Assembly (NCBI RefSeq): GCF_024362485.1
Contig: NZ_CP101456.1
Location: 682,001-746,000 of the forward strand
Source: Natronobeatus ordinarius
GTDB taxonomy: Archaea > Halobacteriota > Halobacteria > Halobacteriales > Natrialbaceae
Reading direction: 5' to 3'
Length of the DNA: 64,000 nucleotides
Positions within the stretch are counted from its first letter, which is position 1. Each line of letters opens with the position of its first letter. The translations under genes and the position numbers were made by a program. This document shows, piece after piece, positions 17,035 through 24,811 of the stretch. Below the pieces are notes generated by a model. That model was given only the letters and a program-made list of their open reading frames with translations, was not told the origin of the DNA and ran no database searches.

Positions 17035-17399
17035 TGGCGGGCGAGCCGATCGACGGGCAGGTGCTGTTGCTCACCGCTGCGAAAGCCAGTGTCCCGCCGG
17101 CTCGTCTCCCCGATCTGGTCGAGCTCGCGCAGGTCGACCTCGAGTCGCGACTCGAGACGTATCGCCGTGGCTACGAGTGTGCCTACGAGGACGACGACCG
17201 ATGTGCCTTCTTCGTCGAGTGGGGCCACTGGGAGGAAATCGGTGATCGGCTGGGCTTTACCGACCGCGAGCGGTCGGCGGTGCGCCGGGCCCACGAGGAA
17301 CAACTGCTGCGCATCGGCCGCCGCGAAGATCGACTCGAGGAGTTCGAGTCGGCGCTCGAGATTCGCGACCCCGTGTTCGTGGGGATCGACGACGGCTGA
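17034..17399 (+). CDS. Small conserved protein coupled to the SAMP locus
   Basis: A 121-residue acidic, helical, soluble protein (for example DLVELAQVDLESRLETYRRGYECAYE; ERSAVRRAHEEQLLRIGRREDRLEEFE). It has three cysteines without a zinc pattern and no signal peptide. It starts within the stop codon of the preceding gene, so the two are translationally coupled and the three genes from 16438 look like one unit. I recognise no domain. Because of the coupling I would test it as a third component of the MoaD/SAMP-like system. It converges with the STAS-like gene at 17419. Confidence 0.7.
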   Translation: MAGEPIDGQVLLLTAAKASVPPARLPDLVELAQVDLESRLETYRRGYECAYEDDDRCAFFVEWGHWEEIGDRLGFTDRERSAVRRAHEEQLLRIGRREDRLEEFESALEIRDPVFVGIDDG

Positions 17400-17418
17400 G
17401 ACGAATTGCCGTATCGAG

Positions 17419-17802
17419 TTACTCGATGGCTGCGCGGACGAAGTCGACTGCGTCCTGGTACCCATCCGGATCGAATGCCTTGATCGCGTCGTCCATACCG
17501 GCGTCGGTCGCCAGTCGATTGATCTGCATCGCGTTCGTGACGTTCGGCGAGACCGTCGCACACCGCACCCCCTGTTCGTAGAGGTCGCCCATCAACTCGG
17601 CCCAGACCTCGTTCACGTCGGCGGGCCACGCGCCGCCGGCGTTTCGGTTGTCGACGAAGACGGCGGCCGTCTCGTCGTGTTCCAGCAGTCGTCTGAGCTC
17701 CGCTACGATCGATTCGGCCTCCGCTACCGAGATGATGAAGTCGTCGTTCCGCCAGAGAACGAGCCCGCCGTCTTTGACGATATGTGTGGTGTCTGGTACC
17801 AT
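17419..17802 (-). CDS. Possible STAS/SpoIIAA-like protein
   Basis: 127 residues with alternating beta and helix segments (LVLWRNDDFIISV; AESIVAELRRLLEHDETAAVFVDNR; EQGVRCATVSPNVTNAMQINRLATDAG). The pattern and length fit small STAS/SpoIIAA-like proteins such as those haloarchaea use in signalling or as lipid-binding modules, but I see no decisive motif. The ATG at 17802 (MVPDTTHIVKDG) is chosen because the frame upstream is low-complexity and runs against other signals. It sits alone between convergent and co-directional neighbours. Confidence 0.6.
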   Translation of the reverse strand: MVPDTTHIVKDGGLVLWRNDDFIISVAEAESIVAELRRLLEHDETAAVFVDNRNAGGAWPADVNEVWAELMGDLYEQGVRCATVSPNVTNAMQINRLATDAGMDDAIKAFDPDGYQDAVDFVRAAIE

Positions 17803-17986
17803 GGTCGAGTGGCTGGAATTTGCCCGTCCACACAAAAACAGTTTCGCCCGACAGTTCGCGCTGGTGGACCGTGAGGCGGAGCACGGTGACGTCGACTCGG
17901 TCTCATACCGATGGTTGTAGTCTCTTACCGACGATCGTCGCCCCACCGGGACGACGATCACCGGTAAACAGTTACAACCGTCAGTA

Positions 17987-18136
17987 TCAACCGGTCGTCG
18001 GCAGCGAGACGAAACTCGAGGGCTCGACCACGCTCCCACAGACCGGGCAGCCGTGCTCGAGGATCGCCTCCCGCATCGGTTCGTTGACCTCGATCGCCTG
18101 GCCACAGTCCGGACAGGTAAACTCGTATTTGCTCAT
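17987..18136 (-). CDS. 49-residue zinc ribbon protein
   Basis: A very short gene encoding a classic zinc ribbon. The N-terminus MSKYEFTCPDCGQAI is followed by a second pair in HGCPVCGS, with Cys at 8, 11, 30 and 33. Similar 45-60 residue zinc ribbons are scattered through haloarchaeal genomes without known function. The ATG at 18136 and stop at 17987 are unambiguous. It lies 66 bases downstream of the HTH_10 regulator gene on the same strand and may be co-expressed with it. Confidence 0.75.
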   Translation of the reverse strand: MSKYEFTCPDCGQAIEVNEPMREAILEHGCPVCGSVVEPSSFVSLPTTG

Positions 18137-18202
18137 GATAGATTCGTGTTCGTCAGGTCGTGTCTTAGGTATCGGTCCACTATATACAGGGTGTCTCGGC
18201 GA

Positions 18203-18859
18203 TCACGAGTCGATCACCGCCCCGAGCAGTTTTCGCTGGGCTGCCGAGAGGTGCTCGGTGAACGTGGAGGTCGTGATGTCGAGTGCCGTTGCGACTTCGC
18301 CTGCGTTCGCCCCCTTCGGGTGATCGAAGTAGCCCATCCGGTGGGCCGTCTCCAGCACTTCACGCTGGCGGTCGGTCAACGCGCTTCGGTCGACGAAGAC
18401 GAGGCTGTCCGCTGCGTATTCCTCGCGCGAGCGGAGCAACCGTTGCACGTCGAGTCCCGAATAGCGGTCGCGCAACTCTCCGATGATGGTCTGTAACGTC
18501 GCCATCTCCGGGGCGTGAAACGTGAGATACAGCCCACCGTCGCGCGCCCGAACGTCGGTGACCGGACAGTCGAACGCCTCGATGCACTCACATGGGCAGC
18601 CAACGCCCAGTTCGCGCTCGAACCGGTACGCCGAACTCGAGCCGTAGCGAAACACCTCCGTCAACCCCTCGTCGACGTCGACGTCGGTGAGTTCCTCCGC
18701 TGACGCTCCGATGAACTCCTCCGTCACCGTCCGCTCATCCGCTGGCGAGACGCTCTTGCTGACCGAGTGGCTCGCCATCTCCGCCTCCGCCGAGAACTGC
18801 GCGACAGGGCAGACGCTCGCGGCGTCGATTCGCACCTCCGCTCGGATTCCCGTCGCCAT
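18203..18859 (-). CDS. HTH_10 (Bat/DmsR-type) transcriptional regulator
   Basis: A 218-residue regulator of the DmsR-like branch. The N-terminus ends a short leader with CPVAQFS. A sensor region (35-160) contains CPCECIE, a possible metal or redox site. The C-terminal HTH_10 is at ~160-215 (LTDRQREVLETAHRMGYFDHPKGANAGEVATAL; STFTEHLSAAQRKLLG). Haloarchaeal relatives are found beside anaerobic respiration and denitrification genes. It is divergently transcribed from a winged-helix gene at 19092, and the two share a duplicated CCCCCTCTAT motif in the space between. The zinc ribbon gene follows downstream. Confidence 0.85.
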   Translation of the reverse strand: MATGIRAEVRIDAASVCPVAQFSAEAEMASHSVSKSVSPADERTVTEEFIGASAEELTDVDVDEGLTEVFRYGSSSAYRFERELGVGCPCECIEAFDCPVTDVRARDGGLYLTFHAPEMATLQTIIGELRDRYSGLDVQRLLRSREEYAADSLVFVDRSALTDRQREVLETAHRMGYFDHPKGANAGEVATALDITTSTFTEHLSAAQRKLLGAVIDS

Positions 18860-18896
18860 CGGTGCCTAGCCGTTACGTTTCGTCCGCTAAAGACGT

Positions 18897-19047
18897 CCCC
18901 CTCTATATGATGGGGGATGAAGGTGGGGCGTCCGTGACGAGGTCGGCCGACGCTCGTCCCGTACCCGCACTCGTCCCGGGCGCTCGAGTCGCACCTCCCG
19001 GGGCGTGGATTTCGACGCTACATATAATGCCCCCTCTATTTTGAGGG
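18897..19047. promoter_or_regulatory. Shared promoter region with duplicated CCCCCTCTAT motif
   Basis: The decamer CCCCCTCTAT occurs at 18897-18906 and again at 19030-19039 between the divergent regulators. The first copy merges into CTCTATATGATGGGGGA, so TCCCC and GGGGA bracket a TATA-like core. The second forms CCCTC-TATTTT-GAGGG (19032-19047) and follows CATATAATG. Both look like a TATA element overlapped by an operator, suggesting one regulator controls both directions. The binding protein is inferred to be one of the two flanking regulators. Confidence 0.5.
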
Positions 19048-19091
19048 ATTCATTTGGTGGCCATCCAGCGGCAACCAGTATCCGTCAACGT

Positions 19092-19469
19092 ATGTCCGCC
19101 ACGAACCAGGATCTGAATCAACGGCCGTCGAAGCGACGTGGGCTGGTGTCCCGGGACGCACCCGATGCCGAGTCCGTCCTCGAGGCCCTCGCCGACGACG
19201 CCTCTCGCGACATTCTCGAGGCGACGACGGAGGACTCCCTGAGCGCCACCGAAATCTCCACGCGCTGTGATATCCCTCTCTCGACTACCTACCGAAAACT
19301 CGAGCGACTGACCGACGCCCAGCTCGTCGAAGAACGGATTCGGATCAGCGCCGACGGCCAGCACGCCGCCGTCTACCAGAAGTGTTTCGAGGACGTCTCC
19401 GTGACCGTCACGACGGAGGGTGAGCCCGAAGTCGAGGTCACTCGGTCGCATCCGACGTCGACCCCCTGA
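19092..19469 (+). CDS. Winged-helix (ArsR-like) transcriptional regulator
   Basis: 125 residues. The winged helix occupies ~25-95: VLEALADDASRDILEAT, SATEISTRCDIPLSTTYRKLERL, then a wing with LVEERIRISADGQHAAVYQ. The C-terminal strand-rich tail (VSVTVTTEGEPEVEVTRS) is typical of a haloarchaeal family often paired with a divergent HTH_10 regulator, as here. No metal-binding cysteine pair is seen. The ATG at 19092 is chosen because upstream in-frame residues would span the promoter motif at 19030-19047. Confidence 0.8.
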   Translation: MSATNQDLNQRPSKRRGLVSRDAPDAESVLEALADDASRDILEATTEDSLSATEISTRCDIPLSTTYRKLERLTDAQLVEERIRISADGQHAAVYQKCFEDVSVTVTTEGEPEVEVTRSHPTSTP

Positions 19470-19508
19470 CCGTCTGCGCTGTTGCCGTCCTGTCCGTGGC
19501 GTGGGCCG

Positions 19509-20429
19509 TCACCGGTTCGACTCGAGAAACCCGACTAACGCGTCGGTCACCCGATCCGGTCTGTCGACCTGCACCCAGTGGCTCGCGTCCGGCACTCGTT
19601 CGATCCGGACGGTTTCGACGTAGCGCTCGAGTCCCTCCACCTGTTCGATCGAGAGCGCGACGTCCCGTTCGCCCCACACCACTAGCGTCGGCGGTTCGAT
19701 CGGGGTGACGGGATCGGTGATGGCGGGCCCGACGACCGGAACCCGCGCGAGCAGCTCGCCCGGCATCGAGTCTCTGAACAGCGCCCGGTAGTAGTTGATC
19801 GCCGACTCGAGCGCCCCCGGCCGGCGGAACGCGGCCTTGTAGCGTTCGATTTCCGCCGGCGTGAACGCGTTCGGCTCGACGGCTCCCTCGCCGAACAGCG
19901 TCTCGAACGCCGCGAAGTCACGACTCGCGAACAGCCGCTCGGGCAGCCACGGAATCTGGAACGCGAGGACGTACCACGAGCGCCGGGCCTGCTCGAGGGA
20001 GCATTCGCGGACGTACTTGGCCGGGTGTGGCGCGTTCATGACCGTGAGCGACGTCACCCGCTCGGGGTGCGCCCCGGCGAGTTCCCAGGCCACGACGCCG
20101 CCCCAGTCGTGGCCGACGACGTGGGCCTGATCGGCCCCGAACGCGTCGAGCAGGCCGACGACGTCCCCGACCAGCGCCGGGAGGCGGTAAGCGGCGACGC
20201 CGTGGGGTTTCTCCGAGCGGTTGTAGCCGCGCATGTCGGGGGCGACGACGCGGTAGCCGGCGTCGACCAGGGCGGGGATCTGGTGACGCCAGGAGTACCA
20301 GTACTCGGGAAAGCCGTGTAAGAGGACGACGAGGTCGCCGGCTTCGGGACCGGCGACGACGCAGTGGAGTCGAATTCCGTTGGCGACGACGTCGCGGTGG
20401 CTCACGAGCTCGCCGGCTCGAGTGCTCAC
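19509..20429 (-). CDS. Alpha/beta hydrolase, epoxide hydrolase-like
   Basis: About 306 residues of alpha/beta hydrolase fold. The oxyanion motif is HGFPEYWYSW. The nucleophile is Asp in GHDWGGVVAW, which points to epoxide hydrolase or haloacetate dehalogenase and not a Ser esterase. Tyr residues of the cap (YKAAFRRPGALESAINYYRA), Asp in WGERDVAL, and a late His in ASHWVQVD complete the site. No ATG is in frame. The start is the GTG at 20429 or the TTG at 20435, giving MSTRAGEL or two more residues. Cytosolic. Substrate unknown. It converges with the winged-helix gene. Confidence 0.85.
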   Translation of the reverse strand: MSTRAGELVSHRDVVANGIRLHCVVAGPEAGDLVVLLHGFPEYWYSWRHQIPALVDAGYRVVAPDMRGYNRSEKPHGVAAYRLPALVGDVVGLLDAFGADQAHVVGHDWGGVVAWELAGAHPERVTSLTVMNAPHPAKYVRECSLEQARRSWYVLAFQIPWLPERLFASRDFAAFETLFGEGAVEPNAFTPAEIERYKAAFRRPGALESAINYYRALFRDSMPGELLARVPVVGPAITDPVTPIEPPTLVVWGERDVALSIEQVEGLERYVETVRIERVPDASHWVQVDRPDRVTDALVGFLESNR

Positions 20430-20599
20430 CGCCAACCACCGCCGGGGGTCGTTCGTTCGGGGTCGTCCATACGGGTCGTCTTCGTGGTCCGGACGCGAAA
20501 TACCTATGCCGGGCCGACCGAAAGTCGCCGTCGAACCGTGTTCCCCGGTCGTGCTCGTCTCGTGAGGTCTCCATCGGCAACCGGCTCGAGGGTCGAACC

Positions 20600-21406
20600 G
20601 TGACGGTTCCGCTCGAGTACCTCGTCGTCGTCTTCCTCGCCGGCCTGGTGACGGCGCTCTCGACCGGACTCGGGGCGCTGCCGTTCTTCCTGACCGACGA
20701 GGTGAGCGACCGCTGGCTCGTCGGGCTCTGGGGGCTGGCCGCCGGCATCATCCTCTCGGCGTCGCTGTTCGGGCTGCTCCCCGAGGCGCTCGAGGCGGGT
20801 TCGCCGATCCACGTCGTCGCGGGGCTGCTCGTCGGCGTCGGCCTCGTGGTCGTCGCCGACCGCGTCGTCGGTGCTCACGACTTCGAGCCGCGGACGCTCG
20901 CGCGGGCGGACTTCGATAAACTCGTCCTGATCGTCGGCGTGCTCACGATCCACAGCGTCCCGGAAGGCGTCGCCGTCGGCGTCGCGTTCGCCGAGCTCGG
21001 CCTCGAGGGCGACCTCGTGCTCGCGGGCATCGCGGTGCCCGCACTCGCCGTCTTCGTCTCGCTCGCCGTCGCGATCGTGAACGTCCCCGAGGGGCTGGCG
21101 ATCGCCATCCCGATGCGAACGTACGGCATCGGCCGCTGGCAGACCGTCGGCTGGGCGGTGTTCTCCGGCCTTCCCCAGCCGATCGGCGCCGTACTCGCCT
21201 ACTACTTCGTCACGGTCGCCTCCGGCGTCCTCCCGTTCGGCTTCGGCCTCGCCGCCGGCGCGATGATCTACCTCGTCGCTCGCGACATGCTTCCCGAGGC
21301 GGCGGCTCGCGGGCGACACCTCCCCGGCCGCGGCCGACGCGAGCTCCTCGTGGGGTTCGTCGTCGGCCTCGGCTCGATGCTCCCGTTGCTCGTGGTGTTC
21401 GGGTAG
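20600..21406 (+). CDS. ZIP family metal transporter
   Basis: A 268-residue membrane protein with about eight hydrophobic helices. The metal-binding sequences of helices IV and V are visible as TIHSVPEGVAVGVAF and VNVPEGLAIAIP, the ZIP hallmark (H-S-x-P-E-G). Transports divalent cations (zinc, iron or similar) inward. The first codon is GTG at 20600, giving MTVPLEYLVVVF. The N-terminus is very close to the first helix, so little shift is possible. It is divergent from the hydrolase gene at 20429 and converges with the aconitase gene. No metal-responsive regulator is adjacent. Confidence 0.9.
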   Translation: MTVPLEYLVVVFLAGLVTALSTGLGALPFFLTDEVSDRWLVGLWGLAAGIILSASLFGLLPEALEAGSPIHVVAGLLVGVGLVVVADRVVGAHDFEPRTLARADFDKLVLIVGVLTIHSVPEGVAVGVAFAELGLEGDLVLAGIAVPALAVFVSLAVAIVNVPEGLAIAIPMRTYGIGRWQTVGWAVFSGLPQPIGAVLAYYFVTVASGVLPFGFGLAAGAMIYLVARDMLPEAAARGRHLPGRGRRELLVGFVVGLGSMLPLLVVFG

Positions 21407-21451
21407 GTACCCCGTTTAGCGGGGTAGGCCCCTCGAGTGGGTCCGAACCGA

Positions 21452-23422
21452 TCAGTCGTCGGCCGTCGCCGCGTCGCCGTCTTCGGCCTGCGCTTTCGTC
21501 CAGGAGAGCTTGCCGCCGGCGGCCAGGATGGCGCGTTCGCGCTCGGAGGCGAAGAGCTCGGCGGTGAACTCCCAGTCGTCGTTGACCCGGACGGTGAACG
21601 CCTCGGCGCCGCTCTCGACGCCCTCGCGGACGTCGTCGACGATCTCGAGGTCGTCACCCTGCTCGAGGTTCTCGTAGGTCTCTTCGTCGATCGTCAGCGG
21701 AATCAGCCCGAAGTTGAAGAGGTTGGCGCGGTGGATACGCGCGAAGCTCTGGGCGAAGACGCCCTGGATGCCCAGATACATGGGACAGAGCGCCGCGTGT
21801 TCGCGCGAGGAGCCCTGGCCGTAGTTCTCGCCGGCCACCAGAAATCCGCCGTCGGCCTCGAGGGCGCGCTCGGCGAACGTCTCGTCGACCCGACTGAGGG
21901 TAAACTCTGAGAGTTTGGGGACGTTCGACCGGTACATCAGGATGTCCTGGGTCGCGGGGATGATGTGGTCGGTCGTGATGTTGTCGTCCATCTTCAACAG
22001 CGCCTCGCCTGCGAGGTCGCTGTCTAGGGGGTCTTTCAGTGGCACGTCGCCGATGTTCGGGCCCTTGACGAGTTCGTCGTCGACGGCCTCCTCCGGGGTG
22101 ATGAGGTCGGCTTTGGAGGCGTCGTACTCGTCGGGGAGTTCGACGCCGGGATCCTCGAGGTCGTCGAGCTCGTCGGCCAGGTTGCGGGGGTCGACGATCT
22201 CGCCGGCGAGCGCCGCGGCGGCGGCGACCTCGGGCGAGCAGAGGTAGACGTTGTCGTCCTCGATGCCGGAGCGACCCTCGAAGTTGCGGTTGAACGTCCG
22301 CAGGGAGACGGAGTCGGAGGCGGGGACGTGACCGATGCCGATGCAGGCGCCGCAGGTCGCCTCGGAGAAGTTGACGCCGGCGGCCATCAGCTCGGCGACC
22401 CAGCCCTCGCGCGCGAGGAGCTCTGAGGCCTGCTTCGAGCCGGGGGCGACGATCATCTCGGTCGTCTTCGCCATCTCGCGGCCCTCGAGCATCTTCGCGG
22501 CGGGGAGGATGTCCTCGTAGGCGCCGTTGGTACAGGAGCCGACGATCACCTGGTCGACGGACTCGCCGGCGACCTCGCGGACGGGAACGACGTTGTCGGG
22601 CATCGAGGGCGTCGAGATCAGCGGCTCGAGCTCCCCGAGGTCGACGACGATCTGGTCGTCGTACTCGGCGTCGTCGTCGGGCTGGAGCTCGACGTACTCG
22701 TCGGCGCGTCCCAGTCGCTCGAGGTAATCGCGGGTCCGCTCGTCGGTCGGGAAGATCGACGTCGTCGCGCCGAGTTCGGTCCCCATGTTGGTGATCGTCA
22801 TCCGCTCGGGGGCGGTGAGCGACTCGACGCCGGGGCCAGTGTACTCGAAGATCTTGCCGACGCCGCCTTTGACCGTCAGCCGGCGTAGCATCTCGAGGAC
22901 GACGTCCTTGGCCGTCGCCCACTCGGGGAGTTCGCCCTCGAGTCGGACCTCGACGATTTTCGGCATCTCGATGTAGTAGGGAGCGCCGCCCATGGCGACG
23001 GTGACGTCGATGCCGCCGGCGCCGATGGCGAGCTGGCCGAGCCCGCCTGGCGTGGGTGTGTGCGAGTCAGACCCGAGCAGCGTCTTCCCGGGGGCGGCGA
23101 AGTTCTCCCGGTGGACGTTGTGACAGATCCCGTTCCCGGGTCGGGAGAAGTACGCACCGTACGTGCCAGCTGCAGAGCGGAGGAACCGGTGATCGTCCGT
23201 GTTCTTGAAGTCGAACTGGTAGGTCTGATGGTCACAGTACTGGGCGGCGACCTCGGTCTGGACCTCGTCCAGTCCCATCGCCTCGAACTGGAGCCAGACC
23301 ATCGTCCCGGTCGTGTCCTGTGTGAGCACCTGGTCGATCTCGATCCCGATCTCTTCGCCGGTTTCGAGTTCACCTTCGACGAGGTGATCGTCGAGGATCT
23401 TCTCGGTGAGGGTCTGTCCCAT
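21452..23422 (-). CDS. Aconitate hydratase (656-residue haloarchaeal type)
   Basis: Interconverts citrate and isocitrate in the TCA cycle through a 4Fe-4S cluster. Cluster ligands are visible in GSCTNGAYED and in ATCGACIGIGH. Substrate-binding stretches include LLGSDSHTPTPGGLG, ENYGQGSSREHAAL and RIHRANLFNFG. The swivel domain follows a linker at ~480-500, as in mitochondrial-type enzymes. A second, unrelated-length aconitase (909 residues, AcnA type) lies at 35200-37929 on the same strand, on the other side of the Mo-oxidoreductase cluster. Which one is the main TCA enzyme cannot be told from sequence. The upstream space 23423-23651 shows nothing else. Confidence 0.92.
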   Translation of the reverse strand: MGQTLTEKILDDHLVEGELETGEEIGIEIDQVLTQDTTGTMVWLQFEAMGLDEVQTEVAAQYCDHQTYQFDFKNTDDHRFLRSAAGTYGAYFSRPGNGICHNVHRENFAAPGKTLLGSDSHTPTPGGLGQLAIGAGGIDVTVAMGGAPYYIEMPKIVEVRLEGELPEWATAKDVVLEMLRRLTVKGGVGKIFEYTGPGVESLTAPERMTITNMGTELGATTSIFPTDERTRDYLERLGRADEYVELQPDDDAEYDDQIVVDLGELEPLISTPSMPDNVVPVREVAGESVDQVIVGSCTNGAYEDILPAAKMLEGREMAKTTEMIVAPGSKQASELLAREGWVAELMAAGVNFSEATCGACIGIGHVPASDSVSLRTFNRNFEGRSGIEDDNVYLCSPEVAAAAALAGEIVDPRNLADELDDLEDPGVELPDEYDASKADLITPEEAVDDELVKGPNIGDVPLKDPLDSDLAGEALLKMDDNITTDHIIPATQDILMYRSNVPKLSEFTLSRVDETFAERALEADGGFLVAGENYGQGSSREHAALCPMYLGIQGVFAQSFARIHRANLFNFGLIPLTIDEETYENLEQGDDLEIVDDVREGVESGAEAFTVRVNDDWEFTAELFASERERAILAAGGKLSWTKAQAEDGDAATADD

Positions 23423-23651
23423 AACGGGTTACACTCGGCTTCCCGAACTGATAAAACCACTGCGTACCACGGTCCATGCTGTCAGTGTTCAGGAGGTGGT
23501 AGGCGTCGAAACCGTCGCTAGCAGTGTCTGGATAGTGTGTATGGATTGCCGTTCCGATGTGTCGACACAACCGCAGCACGATCGCAGTTGCGCCGGAACT
23601 GGCTACAGCGGTCCGTCTCAACCGTCGGAACCGCGGTCGTCCGGTTCGAAG

Positions 23652-24038
23652 CTACCGCGTCCCGTCCAGCGCGACGAACAGGGCGTCCGCACGGCTCGTC
23701 GTTTGGTACTTCCGCCAGCGGCCGTCCTTTCGGCGGACGACCAGCCCGGCGTCGGTCAGCTGCGTGAGGGCGTGACTGACCGCGCTGTCGCTGACGTCGA
23801 GCAACGGTGTGAGTTCACAGACGGACAGTTCTCCATCGGCCGCTGCGAGCAGCCGCACGATCCGGTACCGCGTGTCGTCGGCGAGCGCCGAGAGTACCTC
23901 GACGTCTTCCTCGAGTGTGGGCTCGACCGAGTCCTCGAGCGCTTCGAGTTCCGCGAGCCGTCGCTCGAGGTCGCCGTCCCGGCACTCGCCCCACTCGTCG
24001 GCCAGGTAGCGACGGAGTCTGTCTCTCGATTCTGCCAT
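23652..24038 (-). CDS. ArsR-family regulator (downstream of mobA)
   Basis: A 128-residue winged-helix protein. The long helical N-terminus has DEWGECRDGDLERRLAELEALED. The ArsR core follows at ~50-115: EVLSALADDTRYRIVRLLAAADGELSVCELTPLLDVSDSAVSHAL, split here by its helices, with a wing RRKDGRWRKYQ. A single Cys precedes the recognition region. It resembles the ArsR at 34588-34968 closely enough that the two look like paralogues bracketing the Mo-enzyme cluster. The ATG at 24038 follows an AT-rich patch (24058-24080). Probably a repressor of part of this cluster; the effector is unknown. Confidence 0.85.
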   Translation of the reverse strand: MAESRDRLRRYLADEWGECRDGDLERRLAELEALEDSVEPTLEEDVEVLSALADDTRYRIVRLLAAADGELSVCELTPLLDVSDSAVSHALTQLTDAGLVVRRKDGRWRKYQTTSRADALFVALDGTR

Positions 24039-24148
24039 CGAGTAGACGGTGAGACGTGGCTCGTAAAGAACTAGTCGAACGTCTGCGTTGCCTGTTATCG
24101 CGCGAACACGACGCCGATCGCCGACTCCCCGTCGGAAGCCCATTTCGT

Positions 24149-24796
24149 CTACTCCGGTCGAGGGCCGTCCTCGAGGCGGCCGGGCCGTGACGCTCGGAGC
24201 CACCGACGAGCGAACGCGAGGTCAGAACGGGTGTTGACGTTCCAGAACGCACGATCACCGCCGGGGAGCCGGCGGGCCGATACCGCGTGGACGTCGAGGT
24301 GGTCGAAGAGCGCGCCGACCCGGCACCCCTGAGCGTCGCCGACGGCGTCGATCGCATCCTCGAGCGCGTCGACCCGATAGGTGCCACACAGCGGCTGTCG
24401 CCGGCCGTCGACCCGCGGAACGACGACGTCGACGGGGCGGGCTTCGAGTCGAGCCAGCACCGACGACAGCGTCGCCGTCGTCACGAGCGGGACGTCACAG
24501 CCGACGACGATCGCCACGTCGTCGTCGACCACGGCACACGCCGTCTCGAGCCCGGCGACGGGGCCGCTGTCAGGAACTCGGTCGATCGCGAACCGAACTC
24601 CCTCGCCGGTCGACAGCGCCGTTTCGAACGCCGGACGTTGTCCTTCGCGACAGTTCACGACGACGGCGTCGGTGATCGGCTCGAGTGCGCCCACGACGTG
24701 TCGAATCATAGGTGAGCCAGCGACGGGTGCAAGCGCCTTGTCGCCGGGACCGAATCGGCGTGAGGTGCCACCGGCGACGACGATTCCGGTTGTCAC
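24149..24796 (-). CDS. mobA: Molybdenum cofactor guanylyltransferase MobA
   Basis: Transfers GMP from GTP to molybdopterin to form the guanine dinucleotide cofactor used by DMSO-reductase-family enzymes. The 215 residues start with the signature VVAGGTSRRFGPGDKALAPV. The metal-binding VGCDVPLV and a CGTYR motif follow, all standard for MobA. It is the last enzyme gene in the transcription direction of the Mo-oxidoreductase cluster and lies 15 bases after the Mrp gene, so co-transcription is likely. The product directly serves the 929-residue bis-MGD enzyme encoded upstream. Confidence 0.92.
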   Translation of the reverse strand: MTTGIVVAGGTSRRFGPGDKALAPVAGSPMIRHVVGALEPITDAVVVNCREGQRPAFETALSTGEGVRFAIDRVPDSGPVAGLETACAVVDDDVAIVVGCDVPLVTTATLSSVLARLEARPVDVVVPRVDGRRQPLCGTYRVDALEDAIDAVGDAQGCRVGALFDHLDVHAVSARRLPGGDRAFWNVNTRSDLAFARRWLRASRPGRLEDGPRPE

Positions 24797-24811
24797 GGCT
24801 CGATCACCGTC

